In this document: positions 53,107 through 63,000 of the stretch, piece by piece
Position numbering within the stretch: the stretch's first letter is position 1
How the letters are laid out: each line of letters opens with the position of its first letter
Notes under the pieces: generated by a model
Told to the model about the DNA's origin: nothing
What the model saw: only the letters and a program-made list of their open reading frames with translations
The model's database searches: none
Position numbers and translations under genes: made by a program
DNA from: Eshraghiella sp964414835
GTDB taxonomy: Bacteria > Bacillota > Clostridia > Lachnospirales > Lachnospiraceae
Assembly (NCBI GenBank): GCA_964414835.1
Contig: CAYPWY010000009.1
Location: 8,300 to 72,299 of the forward strand
Reading direction: 5' to 3'
DNA: 64,000 nucleotides

Positions 53107-54543
53107 ATGAGAATTTGTGACAATCTGAGTATTATGGATAAACTGGCTATTTTGACAGATGCAGCCAAGTATGATGTGGCATGTACATCCAGTGGTTCTG
53201 AGCGCAGAAATAACGGCAGCGGAATCGGCAGCACAATAAAGGGCGGTATATGTCATAGCTTTGCCGCTGACGGAAGGTGCATATCACTGCTGAAAATACT
53301 TTTTACCAATGAATGTGTATTTGACTGCAAGTATTGCATCAACAGGTCATCCAATGATGTTGTAAGAACTTCGTTTACACCGGAGGAGGTCTGCACTCTT
53401 ACCATGGAATTTTACAGGCGTAATTATATTGAAGGACTTTTTTTGAGCTCGGGAATTATTAAGAATCCCACCTACACTATGGGACTTATATATGAAACGG
53501 TAAGAAAGCTGAGGACGGAATATCATTTTGGAGGCTATATACATGTCAAAGGAATACCGGGAGCAGAACCTGCCATAATAGAGATGGTTGGATGGTATGT
53601 TGACAGAATGAGTGTGAATCTTGAGCTTCCCACTACTAAAGGGCTGAAATCATTGGCACCTCATAAATCCAGACATAATATATTGACACCAATGAGGCAG
53701 ATACAGAAGGGAATTGCCGGAAATAAATTAATGTTAAGTGATGGAAGAGGCGGGACGCCGGGCAACAGAGAGGAACACAGATTAAGGGTGATACCAAAGC
53801 AAAGCACTTCAGTTGCAAGATATATCGGCACCCAAAACAGATATGTACCAGCAGGGCAGAGTACACAAATGATTATAGGGGCAACACCGGAAAGTGATTA
53901 TCAGATAGTGACAGTGGCGGAGGCATTATATAAGAATTATGACTTAAAGAGAGTGTTTTACTCTGCATTTGTCAATGTAAATAAGGACAGTACATTGCCG
54001 GCAGTCAACGGAGAGACACCGTTACTTAGGGAACACAGACTGTATCAGGCGGACTGGTTATTGAGATTTTACGGATTTAAAGCGGCGGACCTGCTTTCTG
54101 AGGACAAGCCCAATTTTAATATGCTTATAGACCCTAAGTGTGACTGGGCATTGAGACATCTTGATATGTTTCCTGTTGAGATTAACAGCGCAGGATATTA
54201 TACATTGCTTAAAGTTCCGGGAATAGGAACCAATTCAGCCAAAAGGATACTGCTGGCGCGTAAAAGTGCCAGACTTGACTTTAATGATATTAAGAAAATG
54301 GGAGTTGTGCTGAAACGGGCATTGTATTTTATAACCTGTTCCGGCAGGATGATGTATAACACACGTCTTGATGAAGATTATATTGTGCGTAACCTTGTGG
54401 ATGTTGACAGGAAATTACAGAATGAGCTTGGAAGTGTAACATACAGACAGATGTCATTTTTTGATAATAACACCTATTCCGATATTATGCCTCAGGGCAT
54501 GACGGACAATAATATCTACGGTGTTATAAGCGGTCAGTTATAG
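53107..54543 (+). CDS. Putative DNA modification/repair radical SAM protein (TIGR03916-type)
   Basis: A 478-residue radical-SAM protein beginning near MRICDNLSIMDKLAILTDAAKYDVACTSSG in pieces, with the cluster motif CVFDCKYCINR (CxxxCxxC) and a C-terminal helix-hairpin-helix (VPGIGTNSAKRILLARKSARL) that suggests DNA binding. I recognise it as the radical-SAM family that is genetically linked to a uracil-DNA-glycosylase-like partner; the partner-type gene follows 16 nt downstream. The reaction is unknown. Start 53107 is chosen after the SOS-type promoter; ATG 53134 is an alternative. Confidence 0.88.
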   Translation: MRICDNLSIMDKLAILTDAAKYDVACTSSGSERRNNGSGIGSTIKGGICHSFAADGRCISLLKILFTNECVFDCKYCINRSSNDVVRTSFTPEEVCTLTMEFYRRNYIEGLFLSSGIIKNPTYTMGLIYETVRKLRTEYHFGGYIHVKGIPGAEPAIIEMVGWYVDRMSVNLELPTTKGLKSLAPHKSRHNILTPMRQIQKGIAGNKLMLSDGRGGTPGNREEHRLRVIPKQSTSVARYIGTQNRYVPAGQSTQMIIGATPESDYQIVTVAEALYKNYDLKRVFYSAFVNVNKDSTLPAVNGETPLLREHRLYQADWLLRFYGFKAADLLSEDKPNFNMLIDPKCDWALRHLDMFPVEINSAGYYTLLKVPGIGTNSAKRILLARKSARLDFNDIKKMGVVLKRALYFITCSGRMMYNTRLDEDYIVRNLVDVDRKLQNELGSVTYRQMSFFDNNTYSDIMPQGMTDNNIYGVISGQL

Positions 54544-54559
54544 ACGGAAGGTGGTTTAT

Positions 54560-55303
54560 ATGATTGTATGCTGCTGTGACGGAAGCGTGGATGGAATATT
54601 GACGGCTGTATTTGAAGCGTGGTCTGTGGACATCAGGACTGCAAGGATTCAAGTGCCGGGCAATAATAATATGGAATGGTTTGCAGATTATACAGATGTT
54701 GCTGTGGATTATGATAAAGCCGGGAGGGTTGTTAAAGCGGTTAATAAAAAAATGGGTGAAGCTGCTTTTGAGATGGTGTATCTTGCCGCTATAACAGATG
54801 CCCCTGACAGGGGTGACGCCATACTGCAGTTTATCCGCAAGGGTATGCGCATCGGTGCTCAGATAACAGAGGACTTGCAGGACAAATATGTTATGCGAGT
54901 ATTTGAACTGCAGCGCAGCAGTAAGAGAGAGTACGAACATTACAGAGGTTTTTTGAGATTCAGACAGCAAGGCGGTTATCTGCTTGCTAAATTTGAGCCT
55001 AAGAACGATATTATAACATTGCTGGTGCAGTTTTTTGCCGACAGACTAAAGCAGGAACGGTTTGCCATTGTGGATATGCTGCGTGCAAAGGCAGCGGTAT
55101 ATGAGCCTGAAACCGGATACTATATAACAGACATAGATACTCAGGCTGTGGGAGAGCTGCGTTATGACACTGATGAGGAAGATATAAGGGAGCTTTGGAA
55201 TACGTTTGAGAAAAGTATTGCCATAGAAGCAAGATATAACAGAGAACTGCAGCAGCAGAATATGCCAATCAGATTCCGTAAATATATGGATATAAGATAT
55301 TAG
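54560..55303 (+). CDS. Putative DNA repair protein (TIGR03915 / DUF4130 type)
   Basis: A 247-residue protein beginning MIVCCCDGSVDGILTAVFEAW, the signature start of the TIGR03915 family, with a C-terminal DUF4130-like region (KREYEHYRGFLRF, PETGYYITDIDTQ). Members are encoded beside the preceding radical-SAM family and are thought to be uracil-DNA-glycosylase-like. GGAAGGTGG precedes ATG 54560; GTG 54551 is part of that site. Co-transcribed with the radical-SAM gene from the LexA-like promoter. Confidence 0.88.
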   Translation: MIVCCCDGSVDGILTAVFEAWSVDIRTARIQVPGNNNMEWFADYTDVAVDYDKAGRVVKAVNKKMGEAAFEMVYLAAITDAPDRGDAILQFIRKGMRIGAQITEDLQDKYVMRVFELQRSSKREYEHYRGFLRFRQQGGYLLAKFEPKNDIITLLVQFFADRLKQERFAIVDMLRAKAAVYEPETGYYITDIDTQAVGELRYDTDEEDIRELWNTFEKSIAIEARYNRELQQQNMPIRFRKYMDIRY

Positions 55304-55356
55304 AGGCATATGCCATTGAACGACATACAAAATAGATATACCAAAGCAAATAATGC

Positions 55357-55385
55357 TTGGCAATATACGGTAGTTGATGTACAAT
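55357..55385 (+). promoter_or_regulatory. Promoter of the small lipoprotein gene
   Basis: TTGGCA (55357-55362), 17 bp, TACAAT (55380-55385), about 37 nt before the GTG start. Confidence 0.6.
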
Positions 55386-55421
55386 ATTTATGTTGGAATG
55401 TATATAACATGGAGGAAGATT

Positions 55422-56066
55422 GTGAAGAAAGCAGAGATTAGGACTTTTACTGCTGTTTTGCTTGCTGTGTTTATGCCGTGGGTCATGTGTGCATGTCAGA
55501 ATAAGGATTCAGGAAGCAATGTAGTGCAGGAAAAGCCCACGGAGACAGAGGGAGAAGTATATATCAATTCCAAGGAGGGGTATGCAACAGCCGGAAAATA
55601 TGCAGGGGACTGGCGGACAGTTACATTTGATAACGGAAGCGACAGGATTCCTTATTCAGAACTGGAACAATACAAAGATACAGGAGTTACCATTGAGGTG
55701 GATTTCACCTTGGAGGAAAGCGATTATTATGTTTTAGGTATTGCCGATGCATCCAATATGGATAACAAGCTGTATGCAGTGGACCGCACATATATCACAG
55801 GAATTATTCCTTATGAAGAAGCTTATAATGACAAGCAGATACCACAATATTATGTAAGCATGCAAAGCGATGGTTTTGTTTCCTTTTCATATCATGAGTG
55901 CATTAATTCGGGAAGTGAGTACAACTGTATGGCTTTTACGTTCACCATTACACCGGAAGCAATAGAATATCTTAAGGACAGTAAGGGCATAGTGTTCCAA
56001 ACATACGGAGTCAATGTCCGTAAGGTTATTTTGGATACGGACGAGCTTGATGCAAAGATAAGATAA
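55422..56066 (+). CDS. Predicted lipoprotein of unknown function
   Basis: A 214-residue protein starting at GTG 55422 with GGAGGA 5 nt upstream. A basic N-terminus (KKAEIR), hydrophobic core and WVMCAC lipobox-like end indicate a signal peptide with lipidation at the second Cys. The mature part is acidic and beta-rich (TGVTIEVDFTLEESDYYVLGIAD, TFTITPEAIEYL split), like a carbohydrate-binding or jelly-roll domain, but I do not recognise the family. A terminator follows. Confidence 0.72.
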   Translation: MKKAEIRTFTAVLLAVFMPWVMCACQNKDSGSNVVQEKPTETEGEVYINSKEGYATAGKYAGDWRTVTFDNGSDRIPYSELEQYKDTGVTIEVDFTLEESDYYVLGIADASNMDNKLYAVDRTYITGIIPYEEAYNDKQIPQYYVSMQSDGFVSFSYHECINSGSEYNCMAFTFTITPEAIEYLKDSKGIVFQTYGVNVRKVILDTDELDAKIR

Positions 56067-56073
56067 TAGTTCA

Positions 56074-56109
56074 CCTGCGCCTGATGAAAACGGGCGCAGG
56101 AATTTTTTT
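56074..56109 (+). terminator. Terminator after the lipoprotein gene
   Basis: An 8-bp GC-rich stem CCTGCGCC/GGCGCAGG (56074-56081, 56093-56100) followed by AATTTTTTT. Confidence 0.9.
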
Positions 56110-56138
56110 ACGCAGGCATCCGCCGGCGTAATTCTTTG

Positions 56139-56167
56139 TTGACATATACCATACAGGGGTATACTAT
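56139..56167 (+). promoter_or_regulatory. csoR-copA promoter with CsoR-type operator
   Basis: TTGACA (56139-56144) with TACTAT (56162-56167) at 17 bp. The spacer holds TATACC-N5-GGGGTATA (56145-56163), the ATACC...GGGGTAT pattern of CsoR operators, placed to block RNA polymerase until Cu+ releases CsoR. Confidence 0.82.
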
Positions 56168-56189
56168 ATAGGCAAAAGGAGGTTAATGT

Positions 56190-56495
56190 ATGAGTTGTGA
56201 AAACTGTAATAATTGCGCCAAGACTAAGCTGCGTAGCGAAAAAGAATATAAAGCGCTTATAAGCAGGCTTAATAAAATAGAAGGGCAGGTTCGTGGCATT
56301 AAAGGCATGGTTGATAATAATGCCTATTGTGTGGATATACTAACACAGGTATCAGCAATTAACGCAGCACTTAACAGCTTCAGCAAGCTGCTTTTGGAAA
56401 ATCATATTAAGACTTGCGTGGTTGACGAGATTGAGTCAGGTAACAGGGAAGTTGTTGACGAGTTAGTGAAGACAATGTGCAAATTTATAAAATAG
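56190..56495 (+). CDS. csoR: CsoR family copper-sensing repressor
   Basis: A 101-residue four-helix DUF156 protein. The Cu+ ligands of CsoR are present: Cys in AYCVDIL, and His and Cys in NHIKTCV. The RLNKIEGQVRGIKGMV helix is the DNA-binding signature. An extra N-terminal CENCNNC (three Cys) is unusual and may add a metal site. AGGAGG precedes ATG 56190. It has a CsoR-type box in its own promoter and is followed by copA after 19 nt. Confidence 0.93.
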   Translation: MSCENCNNCAKTKLRSEKEYKALISRLNKIEGQVRGIKGMVDNNAYCVDILTQVSAINAALNSFSKLLLENHIKTCVVDEIESGNREVVDELVKTMCKFIK

Positions 56496-56514
56496 ATATA
56501 AGGAGAATTATAGT

Positions 56515-59022
56515 GTGAAACAATATGTAGTTACCGGAATGAGCTGTGCGGCATGCAGCGCCCATGTGGAAAAAGCAGTGTCATCTGTAACAGGAGTAGA
56601 AAGCGTATCTGTCAGTTTGTTGACCAATTCCATGGCAGTGGAAGGCAGCGCGGATACCCAGGCAGTCATTGATGCAGTGGTCAAAGCAGGATATGGTGCG
56701 TTTATTAAGGGAGAGGAGCAGAAAGCAGCCCCGGATACCCATAAGGAGACGTCAGGACTGATAAAAAGGCTTATAGGTTCGGTTGTTCTTCTGATACCCC
56801 TTATGTATGTGTCTATGGGACACGTCATGTGGGGATGGTATTTACCGGATTTTATAGCCGACAGCCATATGGTTATAGGACTTATAGAGCTTCTTTTCAC
56901 TATTGCAATAATGATTATAAACAGTAAGTTCTTTGTAAATGGTTTTGCGGGAGTTGTAAGGAGAAGCCCTAATATGGACACTCTGGTTGCTCTTGGTTCA
57001 GGAGCGGCATTCATATACAGCACATATGCCCTTTTTGCCATGGCATATGCGGCAGATATGGGAGAGCACATGATGGAGCATATGTATATGCATGAGTTCT
57101 ATTTTGAGTCAGCAGCTATGATACTGGCTCTTATCACCGTCGGCAAAACTTTGGAGGCGCATTCCAAGGGCAAGACAACCAATGCGTTAAAAAGCCTTAT
57201 GGACTTGGCGCCTAAGATGGCGGCCGTTGTACGTGACGGAGAAGAGATACGTGTAAGTATAGAGGATGTAAGCGTAGGAGAAATATTCATAGTCAAGGCA
57301 GGAGAAAGCATACCTGTTGACGGCATTATAATAGAAGGTGTGGGCGCAGTGGACGAGGCGGCGCTTACGGGAGAAAGCATACCTGTTGATAAGAATGAAG
57401 GCAACAAGGTGTCTGCGGCAACAATACTAAGTTCCGGTTATTTAAAGTGTAAAGCCACAAGAGTAGGAGAGGATACAACACTTTCACAGATAATAAAGAT
57501 GGTAAGTGATGCGGCAGCTACCAAAGCGCCTATTGCCAAAGTTGCTGACAGAGTTTCCGGATTTTTTGTGCCTGTTGTTATAGGAATTGCATTGATAACC
57601 ATCATCGTATGGCTTATAATTGGAGGAGGTGTAGGCAATGCGCTTGCAAGAGGCATATCCGTTCTTGTAATAAGCTGCCCGTGTGCACTTGGGATTGCTA
57701 CGCCTGTGGCAATTATGGTAGGAAACGGAACAGGCGCAAGAAACGGTATATTGTTTAAGACGGCGGCATCCCTTGAGGCAGCAGGTAAAACAGAAATCGT
57801 GCTTCTTGATAAAACAGGTACCATCACCAAAGGGGAGCCTGTTGTCACTGACATAATTGCTGCCGATGGAATTGCAGAGGAGGAGCTGGCTGCGCTTGCA
57901 TACTCATTGGAGATTAAAAGCGAGCATCCTTTGGCAAGAGCAATCGTTCAATACGCAGAGAACAGAAATCTATCACCTGTTGAAGTGCAGGATTACATGA
58001 CGGCAGCAGGAAGCGGAATAACTGCCTTTTATAAAGGAGGTCAGGCATATGCAGGCAATTATGATTATGTCAGCAAAAGTGCGCCTGTAGACAGCAGTCT
58101 TAAGGATTCTGCCGGAGAATTGGCATCCAAAGGTAAAACTCCATTATATTTTGCCGTTGACGGTAAGGTTTATGGTATAATAGCAGTTGCGGATGTTCTT
58201 AAGGAGGAAAGTCCTGATGCAATAGCCCGTCTTAAGGGAATGGGGCTTAAGGTTATAATGCTTACAGGTGATAATGAAAAAACCGCTAATGCCATAGGTA
58301 AAGAAGCCGGAGTGGATAAAGTAATCTCCGGTGTGCGGCCGGATGGTAAGGAGGCCGTTGTAAGACATTATCTTGAAAAAGGAAAAACCGCCATGGTCGG
58401 TGACGGAATAAACGATGCGGTTGCACTTACCAGAGCCGATGTGGGAATAGCAATCGGTGCAGGAACAGATGTTGCCATAGATGCGGCGGACGTGGTTCTT
58501 ATGAAAAGCAGACTTAGTGATGTGCCTGCTGCCATAGCATTGAGCCGTAAGGTACTGAAAAATATCCACGAAAATCTCTTCTGGGCATTTATATATAATA
58601 TAATCGGAATACCGCTTGCGGCAGGCGTTATGTATCCTGTATGGGGTTGGAAGCTTAACCCTATGTTTGCTGCAGCGGCAATGAGTCTTTCCAGCTTTTG
58701 CGTGGTTACTAATGCTTTGAGACTTAATTTTGTCAGAATACATGATTCAAAACGTGACAGAAAAATCAACAGTCAGATTGATTTGAATGATACGGTAAGC
58801 GACACAAAAACCATGACAAAAACAATTATAGTTAAAGGCATGATGTGTGGACATTGTGAAGCAACGATAAAAAAGGTTCTCGAAGCATTGCCGCAGATTG
58901 ACAGCGCAAGAGCAGATCGCACGACCGATAAAGTAGAGATACAACTGAATGATAACATTGATTATGATATAATAAAAGATACTATCGAGGCGGAAGGATA
59001 TAAAGTGAAAGAAATTAATTAG
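56515..59022 (+). CDS. copA: Copper-exporting P-type ATPase with N- and C-terminal HMA domains
   Basis: An 835-residue Cu+-exporting P1B-ATPase. An N-terminal HMA domain has GMSCAACSAH; the membrane metal site is CPC in VISCPCALGIATP (about residue 388); TGES, DKTGTIT (about 432), SEHPLARAI and GDGINDAVAL are intact. Unusually a second HMA domain (about 767-835, GMMCGHCEATIKK) is fused to the C-terminus, in the place where a separate copZ gene is often found. The GTG start at 56515 follows AAGGAG. It lies in an operon with csoR, under the CsoR-type operator. Confidence 0.96.
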   Translation: MKQYVVTGMSCAACSAHVEKAVSSVTGVESVSVSLLTNSMAVEGSADTQAVIDAVVKAGYGAFIKGEEQKAAPDTHKETSGLIKRLIGSVVLLIPLMYVSMGHVMWGWYLPDFIADSHMVIGLIELLFTIAIMIINSKFFVNGFAGVVRRSPNMDTLVALGSGAAFIYSTYALFAMAYAADMGEHMMEHMYMHEFYFESAAMILALITVGKTLEAHSKGKTTNALKSLMDLAPKMAAVVRDGEEIRVSIEDVSVGEIFIVKAGESIPVDGIIIEGVGAVDEAALTGESIPVDKNEGNKVSAATILSSGYLKCKATRVGEDTTLSQIIKMVSDAAATKAPIAKVADRVSGFFVPVVIGIALITIIVWLIIGGGVGNALARGISVLVISCPCALGIATPVAIMVGNGTGARNGILFKTAASLEAAGKTEIVLLDKTGTITKGEPVVTDIIAADGIAEEELAALAYSLEIKSEHPLARAIVQYAENRNLSPVEVQDYMTAAGSGITAFYKGGQAYAGNYDYVSKSAPVDSSLKDSAGELASKGKTPLYFAVDGKVYGIIAVADVLKEESPDAIARLKGMGLKVIMLTGDNEKTANAIGKEAGVDKVISGVRPDGKEAVVRHYLEKGKTAMVGDGINDAVALTRADVGIAIGAGTDVAIDAADVVLMKSRLSDVPAAIALSRKVLKNIHENLFWAFIYNIIGIPLAAGVMYPVWGWKLNPMFAAAAMSLSSFCVVTNALRLNFVRIHDSKRDRKINSQIDLNDTVSDTKTMTKTIIVKGMMCGHCEATIKKVLEALPQIDSARADRTTDKVEIQLNDNIDYDIIKDTIEAEGYKVKEIN

Positions 59023-59035
59023 GACGAAAGCGACT

Positions 59036-59746
59036 ATGAAATACAATAAGACAGTATGCGGCACATTTATTGAACGACCAAACCGCTTTATCGCATATGT
59101 AAAGCTTGCTGATACAGGGGAAGTGATACGGTGTCATGTTAAAAACACCGGAAGGTGCAGGGAGCTTCTTATACCCGGAGCGACATTGATTCTTGAAGAC
59201 TGCCGCAGAGATAATTCAACAAGAGCCACAGATTACGATTTGATTGCGGTTTATAAAGGCGGACTGCTTATAAATATGGACTCACAGGCACCTAATGCAG
59301 CGGCGTTTGAATGGGTGTGCGCAGGACTCGGAGGGAAAATTCCCAATGTAATCAATCCACGCAGGGAAGTAAAATACGGAAAATCCAGATTTGACATATA
59401 CTATGAGACACAGGAAAAGGACAGTATTTGCAGACATTTTCTTGAAGTCAAAGGCGTGACATTGGAAGAAAACGGTATTGTGAGATTTCCTGATGCGCCT
59501 ACGGAGCGTGGAGTAAAACATATTCACGAACTTATAGCAGCAAAGAACCATGAATATGACACAGGGATTCTTTTTGTGGTGCAAATGGAAAATGCACGGT
59601 ATTTTCAGCCCAATTATGACACTGACAGGAAATTCGGAGAAGCGCTTTGTGAAGCATTTGAAAATGGAGTTGGAATAACGGCTATGCTTTGTCATGTTGA
59701 AGAGGACAGTATGTGGCTTACCAGGGAAATACCTGTAAAATTATAA
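59036..59746 (+). CDS. sfsA: SfsA family DNA/RNA nuclease
   Basis: A 236-residue SfsA protein: N-terminal OB-like part (GTFIERPNRFIAYVKL, CHVKNTGRCRELL) and a C-terminal nuclease core with SRFDIYYE, FLEVKGVTLEENGI and FPDAPTERGVKHIHEL, which contains the Asp/Glu-x-Lys metal site. First noted as a sugar fermentation stimulation protein in E. coli, the family is now considered DNA-binding/nuclease. It is 13 nt after copA and 14 nt before lacZ. Confidence 0.94.
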   Translation: MKYNKTVCGTFIERPNRFIAYVKLADTGEVIRCHVKNTGRCRELLIPGATLILEDCRRDNSTRATDYDLIAVYKGGLLINMDSQAPNAAAFEWVCAGLGGKIPNVINPRREVKYGKSRFDIYYETQEKDSICRHFLEVKGVTLEENGIVRFPDAPTERGVKHIHELIAAKNHEYDTGILFVVQMENARYFQPNYDTDRKFGEALCEAFENGVGITAMLCHVEEDSMWLTREIPVKL

Positions 59747-59760
59747 CGGAGGACAGATAT

Positions 59761-62700
59761 ATGGGCAAGATTACCAAACCGGATAAAAAGTGGCTTGAGG
59801 ACCCGGAGATTTTTGCAATCAACAGAATACCGGCTCATTCCGACCATATGTATTATGAGACAAAGGACGCGGATTACGGCGATGAGATGCCTTTGCGCCA
59901 AAGCCTTAACGGAGTGTGGAAGTTCGCCTACGCCGTCAATGAAAATGAACATACGGAAGATTTTTATAAAACATATTATGATTGTGAAAACTTTGATGAC
60001 ATTAAGGTTCCGGGACATATTGAACTGCAAGGCTATGATAAGTGTCAGTATATCAACACCATGTATCCTTGGGAAGGCCATGAGGACTTGCGTCCTCCGC
60101 ATATTCCCAAAGAAAATGCCCCTGTCGGGAGCTATGTTTTATATTTTGATGTTAAACCCCAGCTGTCAGGACACAGGATTTCAATATCCTTTCAAGGGGT
60201 GGAAAACGCCTTTTATCTGTGGGTTAACGGACATTTTGCAGGATATGCCGAAGACAGCTTTACGCCTTCGGAATTTGAGATTACGGAATATCTTTGTGAA
60301 AAGAATAACAAACTTGCTGTGGAGGTTCACAAAAGAAGCAGCGCAAGCTGGCTTGAAGACCAGGATTTCTGGAGATTTTCCGGGATTTTCAGAGATGTGT
60401 ATCTGTATGCCGAACCAAAGACTCACATAAAGGATTTATATGTTCATGGTGGGCTTGACGATAAATATTGCGATGGGATTTTCGGCGCCAAGCTTCAGCT
60501 TGGCGGTGACATTGCAGGACATCTGGATTATGAGATAGTGGATTTTAACAAAAATTCAGTGGCAGGCGGTAGGGACATACCCCTTCAGGCAGATATGACA
60601 TTGGAAGGTATTATTCCCAATGTGAAAAAATGGAGCGCCGAATGTCCGGATTTGTATATGCTTAACATTTATCTCTACGACAATGAAAGCAGACTGGTGG
60701 AATATGTTCCGCAGCCTATAGGCTTCAGAACCATGGAACTTGAAAAGGGCATTATGCTTCTTAATGGTAAAAGGATTATTTTTAAAGGAGTAAACAGGCA
60801 TGAATTTTCCCCTGTAGGCGGAAGGTCAGTTACCAAAGAAGAGATGGAGCGTGACATAAAGATTATCAAGTCCCTTAACATTAATGCGGTGCGGACAAGT
60901 CATTATCCTAATAATTCCTACTGGTATTACCTGTGCGACAGATATGGAGTGTATCTCATTGACGAGACTAATCTTGAGACACATGGCTGCGTATATATAG
61001 ATACAGGAAGCGAGCCGCCATACAGAGTTCCCGGTGATAAAAAAGAATGGCTGGGTGCAGTGCTTGACAGAGCAAAGTCCATGCTTGAGCGTGATAAAAA
61101 TCATCCCAGTGTTGTTATCTGGTCATGCGGCAATGAATCACATGCCGATGAGGATATTCTTGAGATGAGCAGATTTTTTCATGAGCGTGATAAAAGCAGG
61201 CTGGTACATTATGAGGGTTGTTTCCATAACCGTCAATACTCCCATATAAGCGATATGGAAAGCAGGATGTATGCCAAGGTATCGGAAATAAAAGAATATC
61301 TTCAGGGAAAACCTGATAAGCCGTATATAAGCTGCGAATATACTCACGCTATGGGAAATTCCTGCGGCGGAATGTTTAAATACACGGAGCTTGAAGATAT
61401 TTATTCCCAGTATCAGGGAGGTTTTATATGGGATTTCATTGATCAGTCCATAATAAAAGACGGAGAATTTATGGTGGGCGGAGATTTTGGTGACAGACCC
61501 AATGACAATTACTTTTGCGGCAACGGTATAGTTTTTGCCGACAGAAAGCTATCGCCTAAGGCACAGGAGGTAAAATACCTTTATCAGAATATTAAGCTTT
61601 ACCCTACGCCGAAGGGTATTCTGATAGACAATGAGAATTTGTTTGAGAGCACTGCCCCATATATATTCGAGGTAAAGCTTTTAAAAGACGGAAAGACGGT
61701 ATGGGCAGTAAGCTTCGGAAGAGATGTTATGCCGGGAACAAAAGAGCTGGTTCCCATTGAGTACCCCGAAATGAAGGAAGCAGGAGAGTATGTGATTGAA
61801 GCCAAAGCAATTCTTATGGCATATCGTGAATGGGCGGATGTGGGGCATGTGGTATCATGGGGACAGAGTACGCCTATTGTGATAGATGACGCAGAAGTCT
61901 CCCGTCCAAAAGAATTTTTTAAAGATATAGTTATGGGAAATTCGTGTATCGGAATAAAAACCTCCGATGTACATGCTATTTTTTCACGATGGGATGGAGG
62001 CATAATATCATACAGGTACAAAGGAATGGAATTGATTGAAAATGTTCCTTCGCTTAGTTTTTGGAGAGCACCTACGGACAATGATAAGGGAAACGGATTT
62101 GCTTCACACAGCGGAATATGGGCAGCAATAAGCAGTTATCCAAAGCGTGCAGACTGGAAAATCGAGTACGAGCTGCGGGACGGAACAATACTTGACGGCA
62201 CAGTGTGCTGCGATGAATTTGTGGTTTCTGAAGATGACCCTCTGTACGGTACCGGTCTTAAGAGCAAAGAATATGCCGGACAGATTGCCAAGGTTATTTT
62301 CACATACACACATAAGCTGTGTACTGTTCCCAAAACTGAATGTATCGTAAAATATATAGTAACTCCTGACGGAAAAATCAGCGTATGCGCAGAGTATTCA
62401 GGTGCGAAGGGAATCCCTGATATGGCTCAGTTTGGTATACTTATGACACTGGATAAAAAATACGACCGCATGGAATTTTACGGCAGAGGACCGGAGGAAA
62501 ATTACAGCGACAGATGCAAGGGAGCAAAGCTGGGAATATATAAGCTGAATGTAAAAGACAATCTTACACCATATCTTAATCCTCAGGAGTGCGGCAATAG
62601 ACATGATGTGCGGTGGCTTAAGGTGGCGGATGAATCAAAGCATGGCATCATGATAGAAAGCGGAAAGGATGCTGTTGATGTGAAAGTGCTTCCTTTTGGA

Positions 62701-62886
62701 TGGCAGGAAATCCAATCGGCATACAAGGTAAATTATCTTCCGAAACAGCGTCTGACTTATGTGGAGATACTTGGCGCCAGCCGCGGCGTTGGAGGAGATG
62801 ACAGCTGGGGCGCTCCTGTTCATGATGAATTTACGGTTAAGGGAAATGAGAAACAGAGCGTAGGTTTTACTTTCTACGGACTGTAA
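59761..62886 (+). CDS. lacZ: Beta-galactosidase, GH2 family
   Basis: A 1041-residue GH2 enzyme with the five-domain LacZ layout. N-terminal sugar-binding jelly roll (WLEDQDFWRFSGIFRDVYLY), TIM barrel with HEFSPVGG, acid/base Glu in WSCGNESHA (about residue 459) and nucleophile Glu in CEYTHAMGN (about residue 525), and a C-terminal Bgal_small_N domain (FYGRGPEENYSDR). It hydrolyses lactose and other beta-galactosides; no signal peptide, so cytosolic. CGGAGG precedes ATG 59761. No lac permease is adjacent. Confidence 0.96.
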   Translation: MGKITKPDKKWLEDPEIFAINRIPAHSDHMYYETKDADYGDEMPLRQSLNGVWKFAYAVNENEHTEDFYKTYYDCENFDDIKVPGHIELQGYDKCQYINTMYPWEGHEDLRPPHIPKENAPVGSYVLYFDVKPQLSGHRISISFQGVENAFYLWVNGHFAGYAEDSFTPSEFEITEYLCEKNNKLAVEVHKRSSASWLEDQDFWRFSGIFRDVYLYAEPKTHIKDLYVHGGLDDKYCDGIFGAKLQLGGDIAGHLDYEIVDFNKNSVAGGRDIPLQADMTLEGIIPNVKKWSAECPDLYMLNIYLYDNESRLVEYVPQPIGFRTMELEKGIMLLNGKRIIFKGVNRHEFSPVGGRSVTKEEMERDIKIIKSLNINAVRTSHYPNNSYWYYLCDRYGVYLIDETNLETHGCVYIDTGSEPPYRVPGDKKEWLGAVLDRAKSMLERDKNHPSVVIWSCGNESHADEDILEMSRFFHERDKSRLVHYEGCFHNRQYSHISDMESRMYAKVSEIKEYLQGKPDKPYISCEYTHAMGNSCGGMFKYTELEDIYSQYQGGFIWDFIDQSIIKDGEFMVGGDFGDRPNDNYFCGNGIVFADRKLSPKAQEVKYLYQNIKLYPTPKGILIDNENLFESTAPYIFEVKLLKDGKTVWAVSFGRDVMPGTKELVPIEYPEMKEAGEYVIEAKAILMAYREWADVGHVVSWGQSTPIVIDDAEVSRPKEFFKDIVMGNSCIGIKTSDVHAIFSRWDGGIISYRYKGMELIENVPSLSFWRAPTDNDKGNGFASHSGIWAAISSYPKRADWKIEYELRDGTILDGTVCCDEFVVSEDDPLYGTGLKSKEYAGQIAKVIFTYTHKLCTVPKTECIVKYIVTPDGKISVCAEYSGAKGIPDMAQFGILMTLDKKYDRMEFYGRGPEENYSDRCKGAKLGIYKLNVKDNLTPYLNPQECGNRHDVRWLKVADESKHGIMIESGKDAVDVKVLPFGWQEIQSAYKVNYLPKQRLTYVEILGASRGVGGDDSWGAPVHDEFTVKGNEKQSVGFTFYGL

Positions 62887-62942
62887 CATATTTAAGATTA
62901 GCACTTGAATTTTCTGTCGAGATATGCGAAAATGAATTTAAT

Positions 62943-62966
62943 TGCGGAGTGATGTCACACACCGCA
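62943..62966 (+). promoter_or_regulatory. Hairpin in the leader of the Fe-S scaffold gene
   Basis: TGCGG and CCGCA (62943-62947, 62962-62966) enclose GTG-N4-CAC, forming a short stem-loop in the 114-nt spacer after lacZ. No T run follows. It may be a leader structure or operator. Confidence 0.35.
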
Positions 62967-63000
62967 AAAGTGATTTTATATAATTGAAAGGAGTTCTACA

